In this document: in pieces, positions 56,901 to 63,740 of the stretch
Position numbering within the stretch: position 1 is the first letter of the stretch
How the letters are laid out: every line of letters starts with the position of its first letter
Origin: Symbiodinium kawagutii
Taxonomy: Eukaryota > Sar > Dinophyceae > Suessiales > Symbiodiniaceae
Length of the DNA stretch: 64,000 nucleotides
Direction: 5' to 3'
NCBI GenBank assembly: GCA_009767595.1
Contig: VSDK01013820.1
Location: 163,170-227,169 of the forward strand
Notes under the pieces: model-generated
What the model was told of the DNA's origin: nothing
What the model saw: the letters and a program-made list of their open reading frames with translations, nothing else
Database searches by the model: none
Made by a program: the position numbers and the translations under genes

Positions 56901-58750
56901 TCAGAGACGATCAACGCAGTGACTGCGCTGCGACCATCGCTGCGCAGGAATGTTGCTGCTGCTTGGGACTTAGCCTTCAACTGGGTTGTTGACGAGCCGC
57001 ATGAGCATCACGCAGCTCTCCCGCTGACCCTGCTGATTGCATCTGTCTCTCTGGCCTTGCTGTGGGGCTGGGTAAGAGAGGCAGCTGCTCTTGCACTGGG
57101 GTGGGCGGGTGTTCTGCGTATTGGCGAGGTTTTCGCTGCTTGCAGACAGGACTTGATTTTGCCAGAGGACGCTGCACCGGGAGTGCTTTGGGCCCTTCTA
57201 AAAATCAAGTTGCCGAAAACCCGTGGGAGAGCAGCCCGTCATCAATCCAGCCGGATTGAACCAGAGGATATCGTAAAGTTGCTGCAGATTGCCTACAGCA
57301 AGCTTGCGCCACAGGAACTCCTTTGGCCTCACTCACCGGCTACCTTGAGGAAAAGGTTCGCTACTTTGCTGACTTCGCTTGGCATTGGTCGCCGGCGAGA
57401 CGGTAGTCTCCCCTACTCGCTCAGCTCCTTGCGACCAGGAGGAGCCACACATTGGTTGCAAGCTACCGAAGACGCCGAGTATGTTCGGCGCAAAGGGCGC
57501 TGGCTGTCTACTCGGGTGCTGGAAGTGTATTTGCAAGAAGCTTCTGTGATGACCTACCAACAACGCTTGACCACAGAGACCAAGAGCCGTGTGCAGAACC
57601 TTTGCAATACATTTCCTACCATCCTTGGGAGAGCCCAGTTCCTGAAAGATACCAACATTCCAGAACAGTTGTGGCCACGACTTTGGTGATGCGGGGTGCT
57701 GGGGAATATGCCACGATGCTGCCAGTTTTACCTTGCAGTGTTTCACAGAGAGCAACCCTAGCAGGACATGAAAAGAACGGAGCTGGAGTGCTTGAGTGCA
57801 CTAAGCATGACGGTGGCTGTGGTTTCATGCTCAAGTTCTACCCGGCCCTTTCTTGTCCCACCCTTTTTCTTTTGGCACACGTCGTGGCCACGAAGAAGGA
57901 CGGTAAAGTGTGGCAAGGCATGGCAAGGCATTAAGTGGTCAGATTTTTTTTGCCAGTTTTTGTCCTCTCCTATGTATTCGCTAGCTTAGGTGACGAACTT
58001 TCGAAGGAAGAGTTTGATGATTTGTTGCACTCCGAGGCTCGGGGTTGACCAGGGTCACGCTGCGCATAGGATGGCAGCAGTGTGATTCATTGGATTATGA
58101 TAATGATGATGGTGATGGTGACGATGATGATGGTGATGATGACGATGATGATGGGGTCGCCATCAGCAGCATCATGAAAATGCCCCAGTTGAGAGGCCTA
58201 CTTGAAGCCTCAATAGCACTACTGCCACTTTTGTGCAGTGATGCTGGGAAAGAATGTTGGTTGCCATGCTGTGGCATAGGCGATGACTCGCTATTTGGAT
58301 GCCATCGGCTTCTTGGCTGAACCAATGCTGACCATTGCTGTGGCGACTTTCCCTGGCAGAGCATGTTGGAACCGCTGGCAGCCATTACTGACCGTTTTTC
58401 AGCCACTGGCGATGCGAACTGAGAAATCGAGATGAGCGAAGCTGACCGTCTCTTTGAATTCCTGGACCGAGATGATTCTGGTAGTCTTAGCATCGTAGAG
58501 TTGCATGGCTGATTGAGTGCTTTTGGTGCATCAAAGTGACCTTCTTAGATCTTGTTAGTGGCATTTGATTCATCTCTTGCCTGCGCTGTGTTAAAGGTTT
58601 GCAGTTCATCTCTACCATCCTGGCCCAACTGTTTGCTTCGCCTGTCTCAGGTTCATCCAGGGTTGTCTTCGTCTACGAGGGCCTGCAAAGGCACTAGACC
58701 TAGCGGACATGCACCTCTGGTCCAAGGACCGGCGATGTGAAGTTATGTGA
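47725..58750 (+). CDS. Single-domain voltage-gated cation channel with EF hands (exons scattered, large intron)
   Basis: Exons in order: N-terminal 47725-47836, S1 47902-47979, S2 from 48469, S3-S4 48698-48850, S5 49227-49301, pore from 49557, S6 from 49827. These are followed by a post-S6 exon 50767-50828, an EF-hand exon 57990-58036, a second EF-hand exon at about 58424-58499 and the last exon 58651-58750. A single set of S1-S6 plus a C-terminal EF-hand pair is a known dinoflagellate channel layout, expected to pass Na+ or Ca2+ across a membrane and to respond to Ca2+. The junctions 50828/57990 and 58499/58651 are GT-AG and in phase. The S4-S5 linker exon and one exon before the second EF hand are not placed, and some borders are approximate. 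A possible further tail exon near 58948 reads QRQMDEVTEMMKTPR. Confidence 0.75.
48469..48530 (+). CDS. Channel exon: S2
   Basis: After CCAAG the frame reads FLVELCFRFAAAGAVVVGP. The ELCFR pattern fits the conserved Glu and Arg of S2. A GC donor right after GGGCCTG would join in phase to the S3 exon and give GVWNLLDG, which matches the usual W-N-x-x-D start of S3. That donor choice is an inference. Confidence 0.55.
48698..48850 (+). CDS. Channel exon: S3-S4 voltage sensor
   Basis: The frame reads WNLLDGLLIIFMLADAISAL (S3 with its Asp) and then GLMRLYRILRLVRVARMAR. Arginines recur every third residue, R-x-x-R-x-x-R-x-x-R-x-x-R, the hallmark of an S4 voltage sensor. The donor is GT at 48851. 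Confidence 0.85.
49227..49301 (+). CDS. Channel exon: S5
   Basis: After CTGCAG the frame reads SMSSFFWAAMLMMLIMYLVA and LYFTI, a hydrophobic S5 helix. The S4-S5 linker exon upstream was not found, and the phase to the S4 exon requires it. Confidence 0.65.
49557..49666 (+). CDS. Channel exon: pore loop and selectivity filter
   Basis: After GCCAG the frame reads AYWGSTGASMNSLFLAVFGG, then EDWHDMLLVFG. The GGEDW stretch has the acidic residues before Trp that characterise Na+/Ca2+-type filters and not the GYG of K+ channels. The end is either a GC donor near 49649 or a GT at 49667. Confidence 0.75.
49827..49890 (+). CDS. Channel exon: S6
   Basis: After a TTTTTCAG acceptor the frame reads MVLSLFVSFVLVVILNLV, which fits the F-x-x-F and LN-V pattern of S6. 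The donor is probably the GT within the CTTGTGC or TTGGTGG sequence shortly after. Confidence 0.7.
50767..50828 (+). CDS. Channel exon after S6, 5' of the retroelement-filled intron
   Basis: After CAACAG the frame reads KRDELVRMAADIFVQTGKKA and leaves one base before a GT donor at 50829. That base plus the first two of the exon at 57990 make a Gly codon, so the reading continues as KKA-GDELSKEEF. This in-phase join is the main evidence that the intron runs 50829-57989. Confidence 0.6.
50868..50916 (+). repeat. Left 49-bp terminal direct repeat
   Basis: Identical to 57792-57840. Inside it, TTGA and GCATGA (50868-50886, with a 9-base bulge) can pair with TCATGCTCAA (50901-50910) across a 14-base spacer. 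That gives imperfect inverted arms of the kind tyrosine recombinases bind. Confidence 0.9.
51190..51738 (+). CDS. Retroelement small ORF 1 (unknown, 182 aa)
   Basis: Starts with MSQVPSSGSQEDDDLKLALA and ends 8 bases before the Gag-like start, in a different frame. It contains LALAFQGLQITVQGPSDKA, which looks like a strand-helix start, and YYVVVRGQGYPEPRII then SAKEFNKALKPAPG. That second segment recalls a small ribonuclease-H1-N-like or viroplasmin-like hybrid-binding fold (YYVVVRG, P-RII, S-x-EF). If so it would bind RNA/DNA hybrids, which would suit a retroelement. It may be translated by reinitiation or as part of a Gag precursor. The family call is tentative. Confidence 0.6.
   Translation: MSQVPSSGSQEDDDLKLALAFQGLQITVQGPSDKALAFVQRLSLDLAENTTTAASSGYRPSAQEPLHVPVCPTEILALSTKLSAASVLSPAARVLTAWTAGFHAKAILEKRTPPTEEIVPIDLHSNYYVVVRGQGYPEPRIIRSAKEFNKALKPAPGLVPVGHDFPSETEALAYLAAVRRKL
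51747..53111 (+). CDS. Retroelement Gag-like protein (454 aa)
   Basis: Starts MADLPAPEEIEEEVAEEELE with a strongly acidic N-terminus. It has a helical middle (MTEVLLVDFNLDIVPYLRQA) and a basic PKRVPRRRGPG hinge. After it comes a second helical domain (VEMIRQALPGITAQLQDLSL, ICL-type helices around FIIWQVALCMNHMQEG). The Lys/Gly tail reads KKKAKAKGKGK and fits nucleic-acid binding. No CCHC zinc knuckle is seen. The position just upstream of Pol, the size and the basic tail suggest a capsid-type protein. It overlaps the Pol frame, which lies in the -1 phase. Confidence 0.65.
   Translation: MADLPAPEEIEEEVAEEELEEVRLTPLYADAGPTGFQPYVLDVASSLLSDGHVTALAFVVLMRQQGLLLALPGSAVTPAILNAGNSAEVVDLVGPSARVEVPLAAMDPDALATRPTATVGQMTEVLLVDFNLDIVPYLRQAELWEDIELALGFDIFAAQNVPHPDSLAQAALSWIAGGGSTAERLQFYSADEVPETPKGDPEEAPKRVPRRRGPGVSSGGAGDPPRKRTTVAQLAESVEMIRQALPGITAQLQDLSLRTSAIEGAPQSPPSRASALRKPLGASAMVGSSQASAPLTLVKQMPPPGFIIWQVALCMNHMQEGNHLAAMDSLSLLFVCLEQASLDGGNLQVGLLLSLTEDPPYSLFSARSLATAAHPKPFAPTASQRWVTIALQYLKEMDVISTRRGEVTGNKPNPDTTSTAAGSGQQQPGGKKKAKAKGKGKNTQANPQNQEEEQ
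53060..53066 (+). promoter_or_regulatory. Candidate -1 frameshift heptamer
   Basis: A AAG GGA in the Gag frame has the X-XXY-YYZ form and lies 45 bases before the Gag stop. Pol is in the -1 frame relative to Gag. GGG in the YYY position is not a usual eukaryotic slippery codon, so this is a weak candidate. Confidence 0.25.
53067..56575 (+). CDS. Retroelement Pol: reverse transcriptase, RNase H with inserted methyltransferase-like domain
   Basis: The frame is open from 51542 but is non-homologous shadow of Gag until about 53.1 kb. The RT region has GDRRWINGGE, then SDRKDFYHQ at about 54140-54165 (first catalytic Asp), and VIDDYVAI near 54518-54541 (the DD pair). RNase H begins with IYATDASMTKGAFTELW (Asp at 55043-55045). 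It resumes with INVLESRSMVGL near 56.0 kb (Glu), LLDSRVAKGA (Asp near 56087) and LNTADAPTR near 56224-56247. Between the two halves sits about 230 residues with EICGGSGVLSKAMAELG (55262 onward; SAM-loop-like), PVC followed by RTFSPAQHP (55436-55444 for PVC) and LEQP (55601-55612). These mirror motifs I, IV and VI of C5-type DNA methyltransferases. A C-terminal stretch (from about 56.34 kb) is hydrophobic and Cys/Trp-rich, and may be unrelated read-through. Confidence 0.8.
56541..56572. promoter_or_regulatory. Hairpin overlapping the Pol end
   Basis: CCTGGGGGGT and AACCCCCAAGG can form a stem of about 10 bp across the ten-base loop AATCAAATAT. It sits just before the Pol TAG (56573-56575) and 20 bases before the recombinase start. 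It may affect termination-reinitiation or RNA processing. Confidence 0.4.
56595..57689 (+). CDS. Retroelement tyrosine recombinase (364 aa)
   Basis: The C-terminal half shows the tyrosine-recombinase catalytic pattern: GVLRIGEVF with Arg175, SLRPGGATH with Arg280 and His286, GRWLSTRVLEVYLQE with Trp303 and the nucleophile Tyr312. The usual HxxR box reads SSLR, so the first His is replaced by Ser. The N-terminal half has helices (FEDVAEALVAFGKDLYQSG, FSETINAVTALRPSLRRN) typical of a core-binding domain. The enzyme would integrate the circular cDNA by strand exchange. It follows Pol by 19 bases in another frame and ends about 100 bp before the right 49-bp repeat. The first Met is taken; Met 13 (56631) is possible. 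Confidence 0.88.
   Translation: MVFTCLVLSSHGMPLQPNGADERLRANRRAGNVLQADRVVLQQTRDRRAVLLTHFDVWLAEHLRTTLVELLEPRSLNFEDVAEALVAFGKDLYQSGKSYSRFSETINAVTALRPSLRRNVAAAWDLAFNWVVDEPHEHHAALPLTLLIASVSLALLWGWVREAAALALGWAGVLRIGEVFAACRQDLILPEDAAPGVLWALLKIKLPKTRGRAARHQSSRIEPEDIVKLLQIAYSKLAPQELLWPHSPATLRKRFATLLTSLGIGRRRDGSLPYSLSSLRPGGATHWLQATEDAEYVRRKGRWLSTRVLEVYLQEASVMTYQQRLTTETKSRVQNLCNTFPTILGRAQFLKDTNIPEQLWPRLW
57792..57840 (+). repeat. Right 49-bp terminal direct repeat
   Basis: Identical to the left repeat at 50868-50916, same orientation. It lies about 100 bp after the recombinase stop codon and shares the internal inverted arms. Confidence 0.9.
57990..58036 (+). CDS. Channel exon: first EF-hand end
   Basis: After TTAG the exon adds two bases to complete a Gly codon and reads DELSKEEFDDLLHSE before AG|GC at 58036/58037, a GC donor. 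The E-L-S-x-EEF-x-x-LL pattern is the second half of an EF hand, although the preceding loop (QTGKKAGDELSKE) has lost some Ca2+ ligands. Confidence 0.6.
58424..58750 (+). CDS. Channel exons: second EF hand and C-terminus
   Basis: 58424-58499 reads MSEADRLFEFLDRDDSGSLS, a canonical EF-hand loop (D-x-D-D-S-G-S-L-S-I-V-E). It leaves two bases before a GT donor at 58500. The acceptor CTCAG ends at 58650 and the next base completes Glu, so the reading continues VE-FIQGCLRLRGPAKALDLA. The F-x-x-GCLRLRG-x-A-x-x-D motif is characteristic of this dinoflagellate channel family. TGA follows at 58748-58750 after DRRCEVM. A GT donor at 58736 could instead extend to the possible tail exon near 58948. Confidence 0.75.
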
Positions 58751-60409
58751 TCATGAACTGAGTAACTGAAGGTGCATAACTCGTGAATGCATAAGACATG
58801 GGATTTTAATGGATTTTCTTTGAAGATGAAGATGGGCTTGCCATGGCTTGCCGTGCGCTAGGAACAAGGCATGAACGTAAGATGCAGTTTCTTGGCCAAA
58901 GTGGCGCATGAGCTCTAGCTGAGTCATGGCTCTCTGTGGCCTCTGAGGATTTGAAAACCTTCAAAGGCAAATGGATGAGGTCACTGAGATGATGAAGACT
59001 CCAAGGAATTTGGTGTTGCGCACGCCTCCAAGGAGACCACCAACCATCTCAAACTGCCGGGTCCAACCACCATCTCAGAGTACCAATCCACAATAAGTCA
59101 CACCTCCAGAGCAAAGAATCCATGGAGAGAGAGAGAGAGAGTCCTGAGGAGCATGAGTCCGGAACACCCTTTGCCAGCAATAGAGGAGGACCGGGACGCA
59201 TATTTATGGATGCATCGGGTGACCGCATGGAAGTTCTCAGCCAAGAAATTCTCTTTACTCTTGCTCTCATGGGCCGGGAAAAGGGTGTGGAGTACTTTTG
59301 GATGGTGGTTGTCTGTCGCTGTCAGTCGGTCGCTGTCAGTCGGTCGCTGTCAGTCGGTCTCCATCCTCCAGTGCTATCTGCGCAGTGTGACTTTACGTTC
59401 TCAGTTTCCAGCGTCAATCTTTACGTCCTGCTCAGGACACACCTCCAGACGTGCTACCACGGCCATCCCTAAGCCTCCTTTTAATGTTGCAGGAAACCCT
59501 GCCAGGTCCTTGAACGGGGAGAAACTAGAAGTCTCCAGGGCCTAGCCATTTCAACGATATATAACCGCATTTACTCAATATTTCAATCGAAAAGCGCATC
59601 AAAAAGAGCTTGCAAGAGTGCTTAGTAGCTGTTGCGCTTGGTCGCTGGGTTGCCAAAAGCAGTCAACGTAGCAAGCCACACGCGCAGGATCTCTAAAGTT
59701 TTGCAGTCTGGGCTGTCTAAAGGGCAGCTAGATGACTGCCTGCGAAGTTAATTCTGCAGGTGTGGCCCTAGGAAATGCGTTGCGATATGTGGGATGCTGC
59801 ATTCTTTCTGGGTTTTCCTAGCCATGGTTGTTGGTAGCAATGTAGAGGGCCGCTAGCAGCGCGCATTCCTGGAGATCGCTGCAGCTCTTCTATTCTTCCT
59901 TTGGAAAGTGGAAGGCTGTAGCACTTTATGCGCCTTCTTTTTCCTCAGTGGCGTTAGGCGCAATGTGGCAGGCCACAGAAGAACCCATGCTCTCAGTGGG
60001 CTGTGGGGGAAAAGAGGTGAGCCCACGCTTTTACAATAGCCACATGTGCAACTGATGCGCTTCAGCTGACTGGTAAGGGATCCTTCCTCACCAAGCCATG
60101 CAGCCAACTCCTTTGAAGATCTTGAAGCACTGCCAAGCTGTGGAGCCAGGAGGCTGCATGTGCGCAATGGCAGCTCGGAAGGTGCTGAGCTCAGCGTCAT
60201 CCCAGAGGAACGGGCAGAAATTCGCCATTGCTCAGGATCCTTTGCTACGCTTATGTGTTTTCGAAGACCTTTTTCCATGCGTTGCATGTCATTTCTTAAG
60301 AGCATTCTGGCACCATGATCTACGATCCTGACCTGAAATTTATCAATCAAACCACAATGATAAATTTCAGTAAGAGACCTGAAACTAGAAAGTCAAGGCT
60401 GCCAGTCGC
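58751..60409. other. Intergenic, no firm gene
   Basis: A possible coiled-coil tail exon (QRQMDEVTEMMKTPR) is seen at about 58948-59040. A GA run lies at 59124-59140, and three copies of a 14-base CGGTCGCTGTCAGT unit lie at about 59317-59360. Nothing else is recognised. Confidence 0.5.
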
Positions 60410-61661
60410 ATGGACAGGATGCCGCAGCACGTGGCTCGAGGAATTGAATTGAATCTTCTAATCCCGGCCCAGCATGGCACCCATCTGTGTCCTTTCTGCT
60501 TCTCGGCAGTTTGCTTCGAATGCAGAATGCAGAAATGCAGCTGGCAGAAGTGGTGTCAAGCCAGTTTCCAAGTGGGTAAGACCCGCAATGCTGGCTTTCC
60601 CACCGCAGGAAGCCCAAAAAGCCCGAAACCAAAAAAGGATCCGGTGGCCATTCTTCGACTGTTGCGCAAGTCCCCGACACAGGAAGCTGTCAGAGCAGCT
60701 TTGTCCAGCAGAAAAACCTGGACAACGTCAGTGACACAGACCCTGAAGGCCTTGAGTTTGGATCGTCCGGATGTGGTTTTCATGGTGCTTCAAGTGCTAC
60801 ATTTGGAGAAGAGGCCGCTGGATGCTCGGAAGTTCACTATTGGGATGTCTGCCTGTGCAAGGGCTTCCTTGTGGAGGGAAGCGGTCGGTTTGTTGAAGTC
60901 TATGTCTGAGGCAAAAGTTCAAGGTGGGCAGTCCGGGAGCCGGGCTGGGCCGTGTTGGGCCGCCCTGTGCGTGCTGAAGGCATCCGATGTAGTGCAGGTA
61001 GCAACAACAAGAACTACGACAGCAACCACAACCACAATCACAATCACAACGCAAGAAAAACAGCAAAGAAACTAAGTGGCACAAACCCAACCCCTTCTTT
61101 GTCAAATATTGAGCCAAGCGGAAAATCCCTTATCTCGCTAAGAACCCCCATCTCCTTTTTCAGCCCCCTGTAATGCCTAGCTCCCTTCCTGTCCCCCTTC
61201 TCGAGTTCCTTCAGTGTTCAGGTGATAGCATCAGCTTCAATGCCGGGATTAGCTCATGTGAGAAGGGAGGTCGCTGGCAGCAGGCCATTGGTTTATTCGC
61301 ATCCATGCTCGAAGTGAAAGTCTTTCCGGATGTCATCAGTTTCAACAGCACCATCAGTTCCTGTGACAAGGGACGACAGCATCACAAAGCCTTGGCAATG
61401 TTTGAAGCGATGCCTGAGGCAAAGGTGTCACCGGATCTGATCACTTTCAATGCCGTGATCAGCTCATGTGGAAGGACTGGAAACTGGGAATTGGCCCTGG
61501 CATTTTTCGAATCCATGCAGAAGAAACTGCAGCCTAGCGTGGTCACCATCAATGCCATGCTGGCAGCATATGCGAAGGGCCAGCAACTGGAGAAGGCAAT
61601 GGATCTCATGGAGGTGACGCAGAAGGCAAGATGGACATGTGATATGCTTCCACAGCTTTGA
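60410..61661 (+). CDS. Pentatricopeptide repeat (PPR) protein, two exons
   Basis: Exons 60410-60923 and 61222-61661 are joined by a GT-AG intron whose ends both read AG|GT and whose phase matches (AKVQ-GDSISFN). PPR units follow one another: FTIGMSACARASLWREAVGL, ISFNAGISSCEKGGRWQQAI, ISFNSTISSCDKGRQHHKAL, ITFNAVISSCGRTGNWELAL and VTINAMLAAYAKGQQLEKAM. They end shortly before TGA. PPR proteins bind organelle RNA in a sequence-specific way, for editing, cleavage or stability. The S/N-x-x-ISSC wording is typical of the expanded dinoflagellate PPR set. The start is uncertain: Met 60410 opens the frame, but a CCGCAG acceptor near 60608 suggests upstream non-coding or a further exon. No clear transit peptide is visible. 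Confidence 0.85.
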
Positions 61662-62460
61662 AAAAAGGGTCCTGGAAATGTTTGGACCATCTTGGTTCGC
61701 TTGGACATGCCGTTTTGCTTCATGAAAAGACGTGTCATAGGACACACGCACACACATAAGATAGGGCATTTTCTCAAAAAAATCCTTGTAAACAATTTTG
61801 TCTAAAGTGTGCAATCTAGATTTGGTTTTGATACATTGTAGTTGTCATTTAAAGGCGGGGACCTGTAAATATGAAGTGAATTTGCAGTTCTGCAAGGTAG
61901 CGCCAGTTTTGCGCTAGATTGGCGGTAGATATTTCAACATTTGGCGTTTGGGGGTATCTTGGATGAAGTGTTTGCGTTTGCTTGAACGAAAGTGCCATTA
62001 GTTTCTTTGCTTTCCACTCTTCGCAACATGCCCTCGTCCCAACGACTCCAACCCTGTCCCAGCTTGCAGTGGAGACAGTGTCCTAAAAAGATAGTTTTTT
62101 GTCCCGAGATGCTTCGAGGCTCTGGCGATCGATCTGCGCTAGTTCGGCGCTAGACAAATGCGCAGAGACAAGGGCATGACCCATTTGGCACATAGACTTT
62201 CAACAAACATGATTGGGATATTTATATTGGCGGTTCGAGCAGCTACAAGTTCGATTTGCAGCAGCTAAAAAACATTCGCGGTAGTGACCCCGTCAGGCTT
62301 TGAGCACGCAGAAAACAACAAAAAAAACATTTATTTGGCCGTATTTGGAAAACCTGACATTTGCCTTTACCTTTAAATACGGGGAATTACGGGCACCTGT
62401 TTTTTACAGTGAATTGAGCTTGAACAAGTGTTTCAGGGAACTTGAATTTAGAGAATGCCA
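61662..62460. other. 3' flank of the PPR gene, no gene seen
   Basis: No supported frame on either strand. Confidence 0.55.
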
Positions 62461-62499
62461 CACGCACACACACACAGATATATATATATATATATATCT
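62461..62499. repeat. CA/TA dinucleotide microsatellite
   Basis: A short ACAC run passes into a TATA run. Confidence 0.9.
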
Positions 62500-62559
62500 T
62501 TTCTCATTGTGGTCGCTGGGGGGGTAGCACTTTTCCACCCGCAGACGAAGCCGCACACC

Positions 62560-63031
62560 GAAGACGCACGCCAGCCAAATGCCTATCCCACCCGAAGCCG
62601 CGAAACCGGACCCCGAAGACGAACATCCCGAAGATGTAACCGAACCTGAAGCCGCCCGACCCGCGAAGCTGCANNNNNNNNNNNNNNNNNNNNNNNNNNN
62701 NNNNNNNNNNNNNNNNNNNNNNNNNNNNNNNNNNNNNNNNNNNNNNNNNNNNNNNNNNNNNNNNNNNNNNNNNNNNNNNNNNNNNNNNNNNNNNNNNNNN
62801 NNNNNNNNNNNNNNNNNNNNNNNNNNNNNNNNNNNNNNNNNNNNNNNNNNNNNNNNNNNNNNNNNNNNNNNNNNNNNNNNNNNNNNNNNNNNNNNNNNNN
62901 NNNNNNNNNNNNNNNNNNNNNNNNNNNNNNNNNNNNNNNNNNNNNNNNNNNNNNNNNACGCCCGCCAACCCGGAAGCGCACGACCCGCGAAGCCGGACCC
63001 CGACGACGAACAGAGCAAGACCTTGAAACGG
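62560..63031. repeat. GC-rich coding-like tandem repeat with a 284-N gap
   Basis: On both sides of the gap (N at 62674-62957) the sequence repeats short units around CCCGAAGAC, GACCCGCGAAGC and CGGACCCCGA. In the + frame it reads EAAKPDPEDEHPED and ARPAKPDPDDEQ. The gap is probably an unresolved run of the same repeat. It may be an exon of a low-complexity Pro/Asp/Glu protein or a simple satellite. Confidence 0.6.
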
Positions 63032-63740
63032 GCCGCTGAAGGGGCCTTTTAATGTTTTTTCCCTTCCTTCATCGCCCCGTCCAGGATTTGCAAGCTGCAA
63101 AAAGACGCTGCAGCATAAAGAGCTGCAGCCCTGTCCACGCAGCGCGGGCTTTGCTGCCGTGGGCACAGAACCCGGCAAAGGATGAGTGATCCAAAAACCA
63201 TAAATGGTCAGTTGGAAGCATGGGTTCCGGTCTTGTTTGCTGAAAATTGCAAGTTTACACAATTTGGTTTGAAGGAAGGCCCCATGGTTTGACGACGTCC
63301 AATTATTTCCATCCATCAAGCTGATTTACGAATCATGTTCTACTTGGTTGCAACCAAGCCTCCTTGGAGCATTGAATTGGACGCGCCTCCGTAATTGTAC
63401 AGTAGCTTTCGGTACCGTCCTTGAACTTGGGTATATAGCCAAAATTATATCCCATGTCACAACCTGCTCGGTTCCAGTACAGGTTGAAAGTACCAAGCTG
63501 TTGGTTATTCCGAACCTAAACGATGCAACCAATGTGGATAGAGTCATAAGGCGGTGGGCCTCTGCTCAAGGTTGTTGAAAGTTGAATCATCTTTACTTAG
63601 GTCAATTGAAACTCCTAATTCGACGCGCTATGGATTTATGAACCTCGCCGACAGGCTCCCAAACGGGCCCCGCAATAAAGGGCCCGCTTCAACTTTCCCA
63701 GCGCGGTACGCGTAAGACCGTAAGACTCTACCGCGTCAGC
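63032..63740. other. No supported gene
   Basis: Short frames only, with no recognised motif. Confidence 0.5.

Larger units (their letters stand above)
50868..57840 (+). mobile_element. Tyrosine-recombinase (DIRS-like) retrotransposon in a host intron
   Basis: A 6,973-bp element is bounded by perfect 49-bp direct repeats (50868-50916 and 57792-57840). On the + strand it encodes a 182-aa ORF, a Gag-like 454-aa ORF, a Pol with reverse transcriptase and RNase H plus an internal methyltransferase-like domain, and a tyrosine recombinase. It has no long terminal repeats and no DDE integrase. YR retrotransposons (DIRS, Ngaro, PAT groups) are known to combine RT/RNase H with a tyrosine recombinase, to insert without target-site duplication, and in DIRS to carry a methyltransferase domain. 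It starts 39 bp after the donor and ends 149 bp before the acceptor of a channel intron. All main frames are intact, so the copy is young. Confidence 0.85.

Noticed and set aside
58085-58152. GAT-rich stretch that could be an acidic exon between the EF-hand exons
   Set aside because: It is a GATGAT microsatellite in an intron; no acceptor or phase supports coding.
62504-63319. 271-codon - strand frame across the gap
   Set aside because: Most of it is N; the rest is the complement of the GC-rich repeat.
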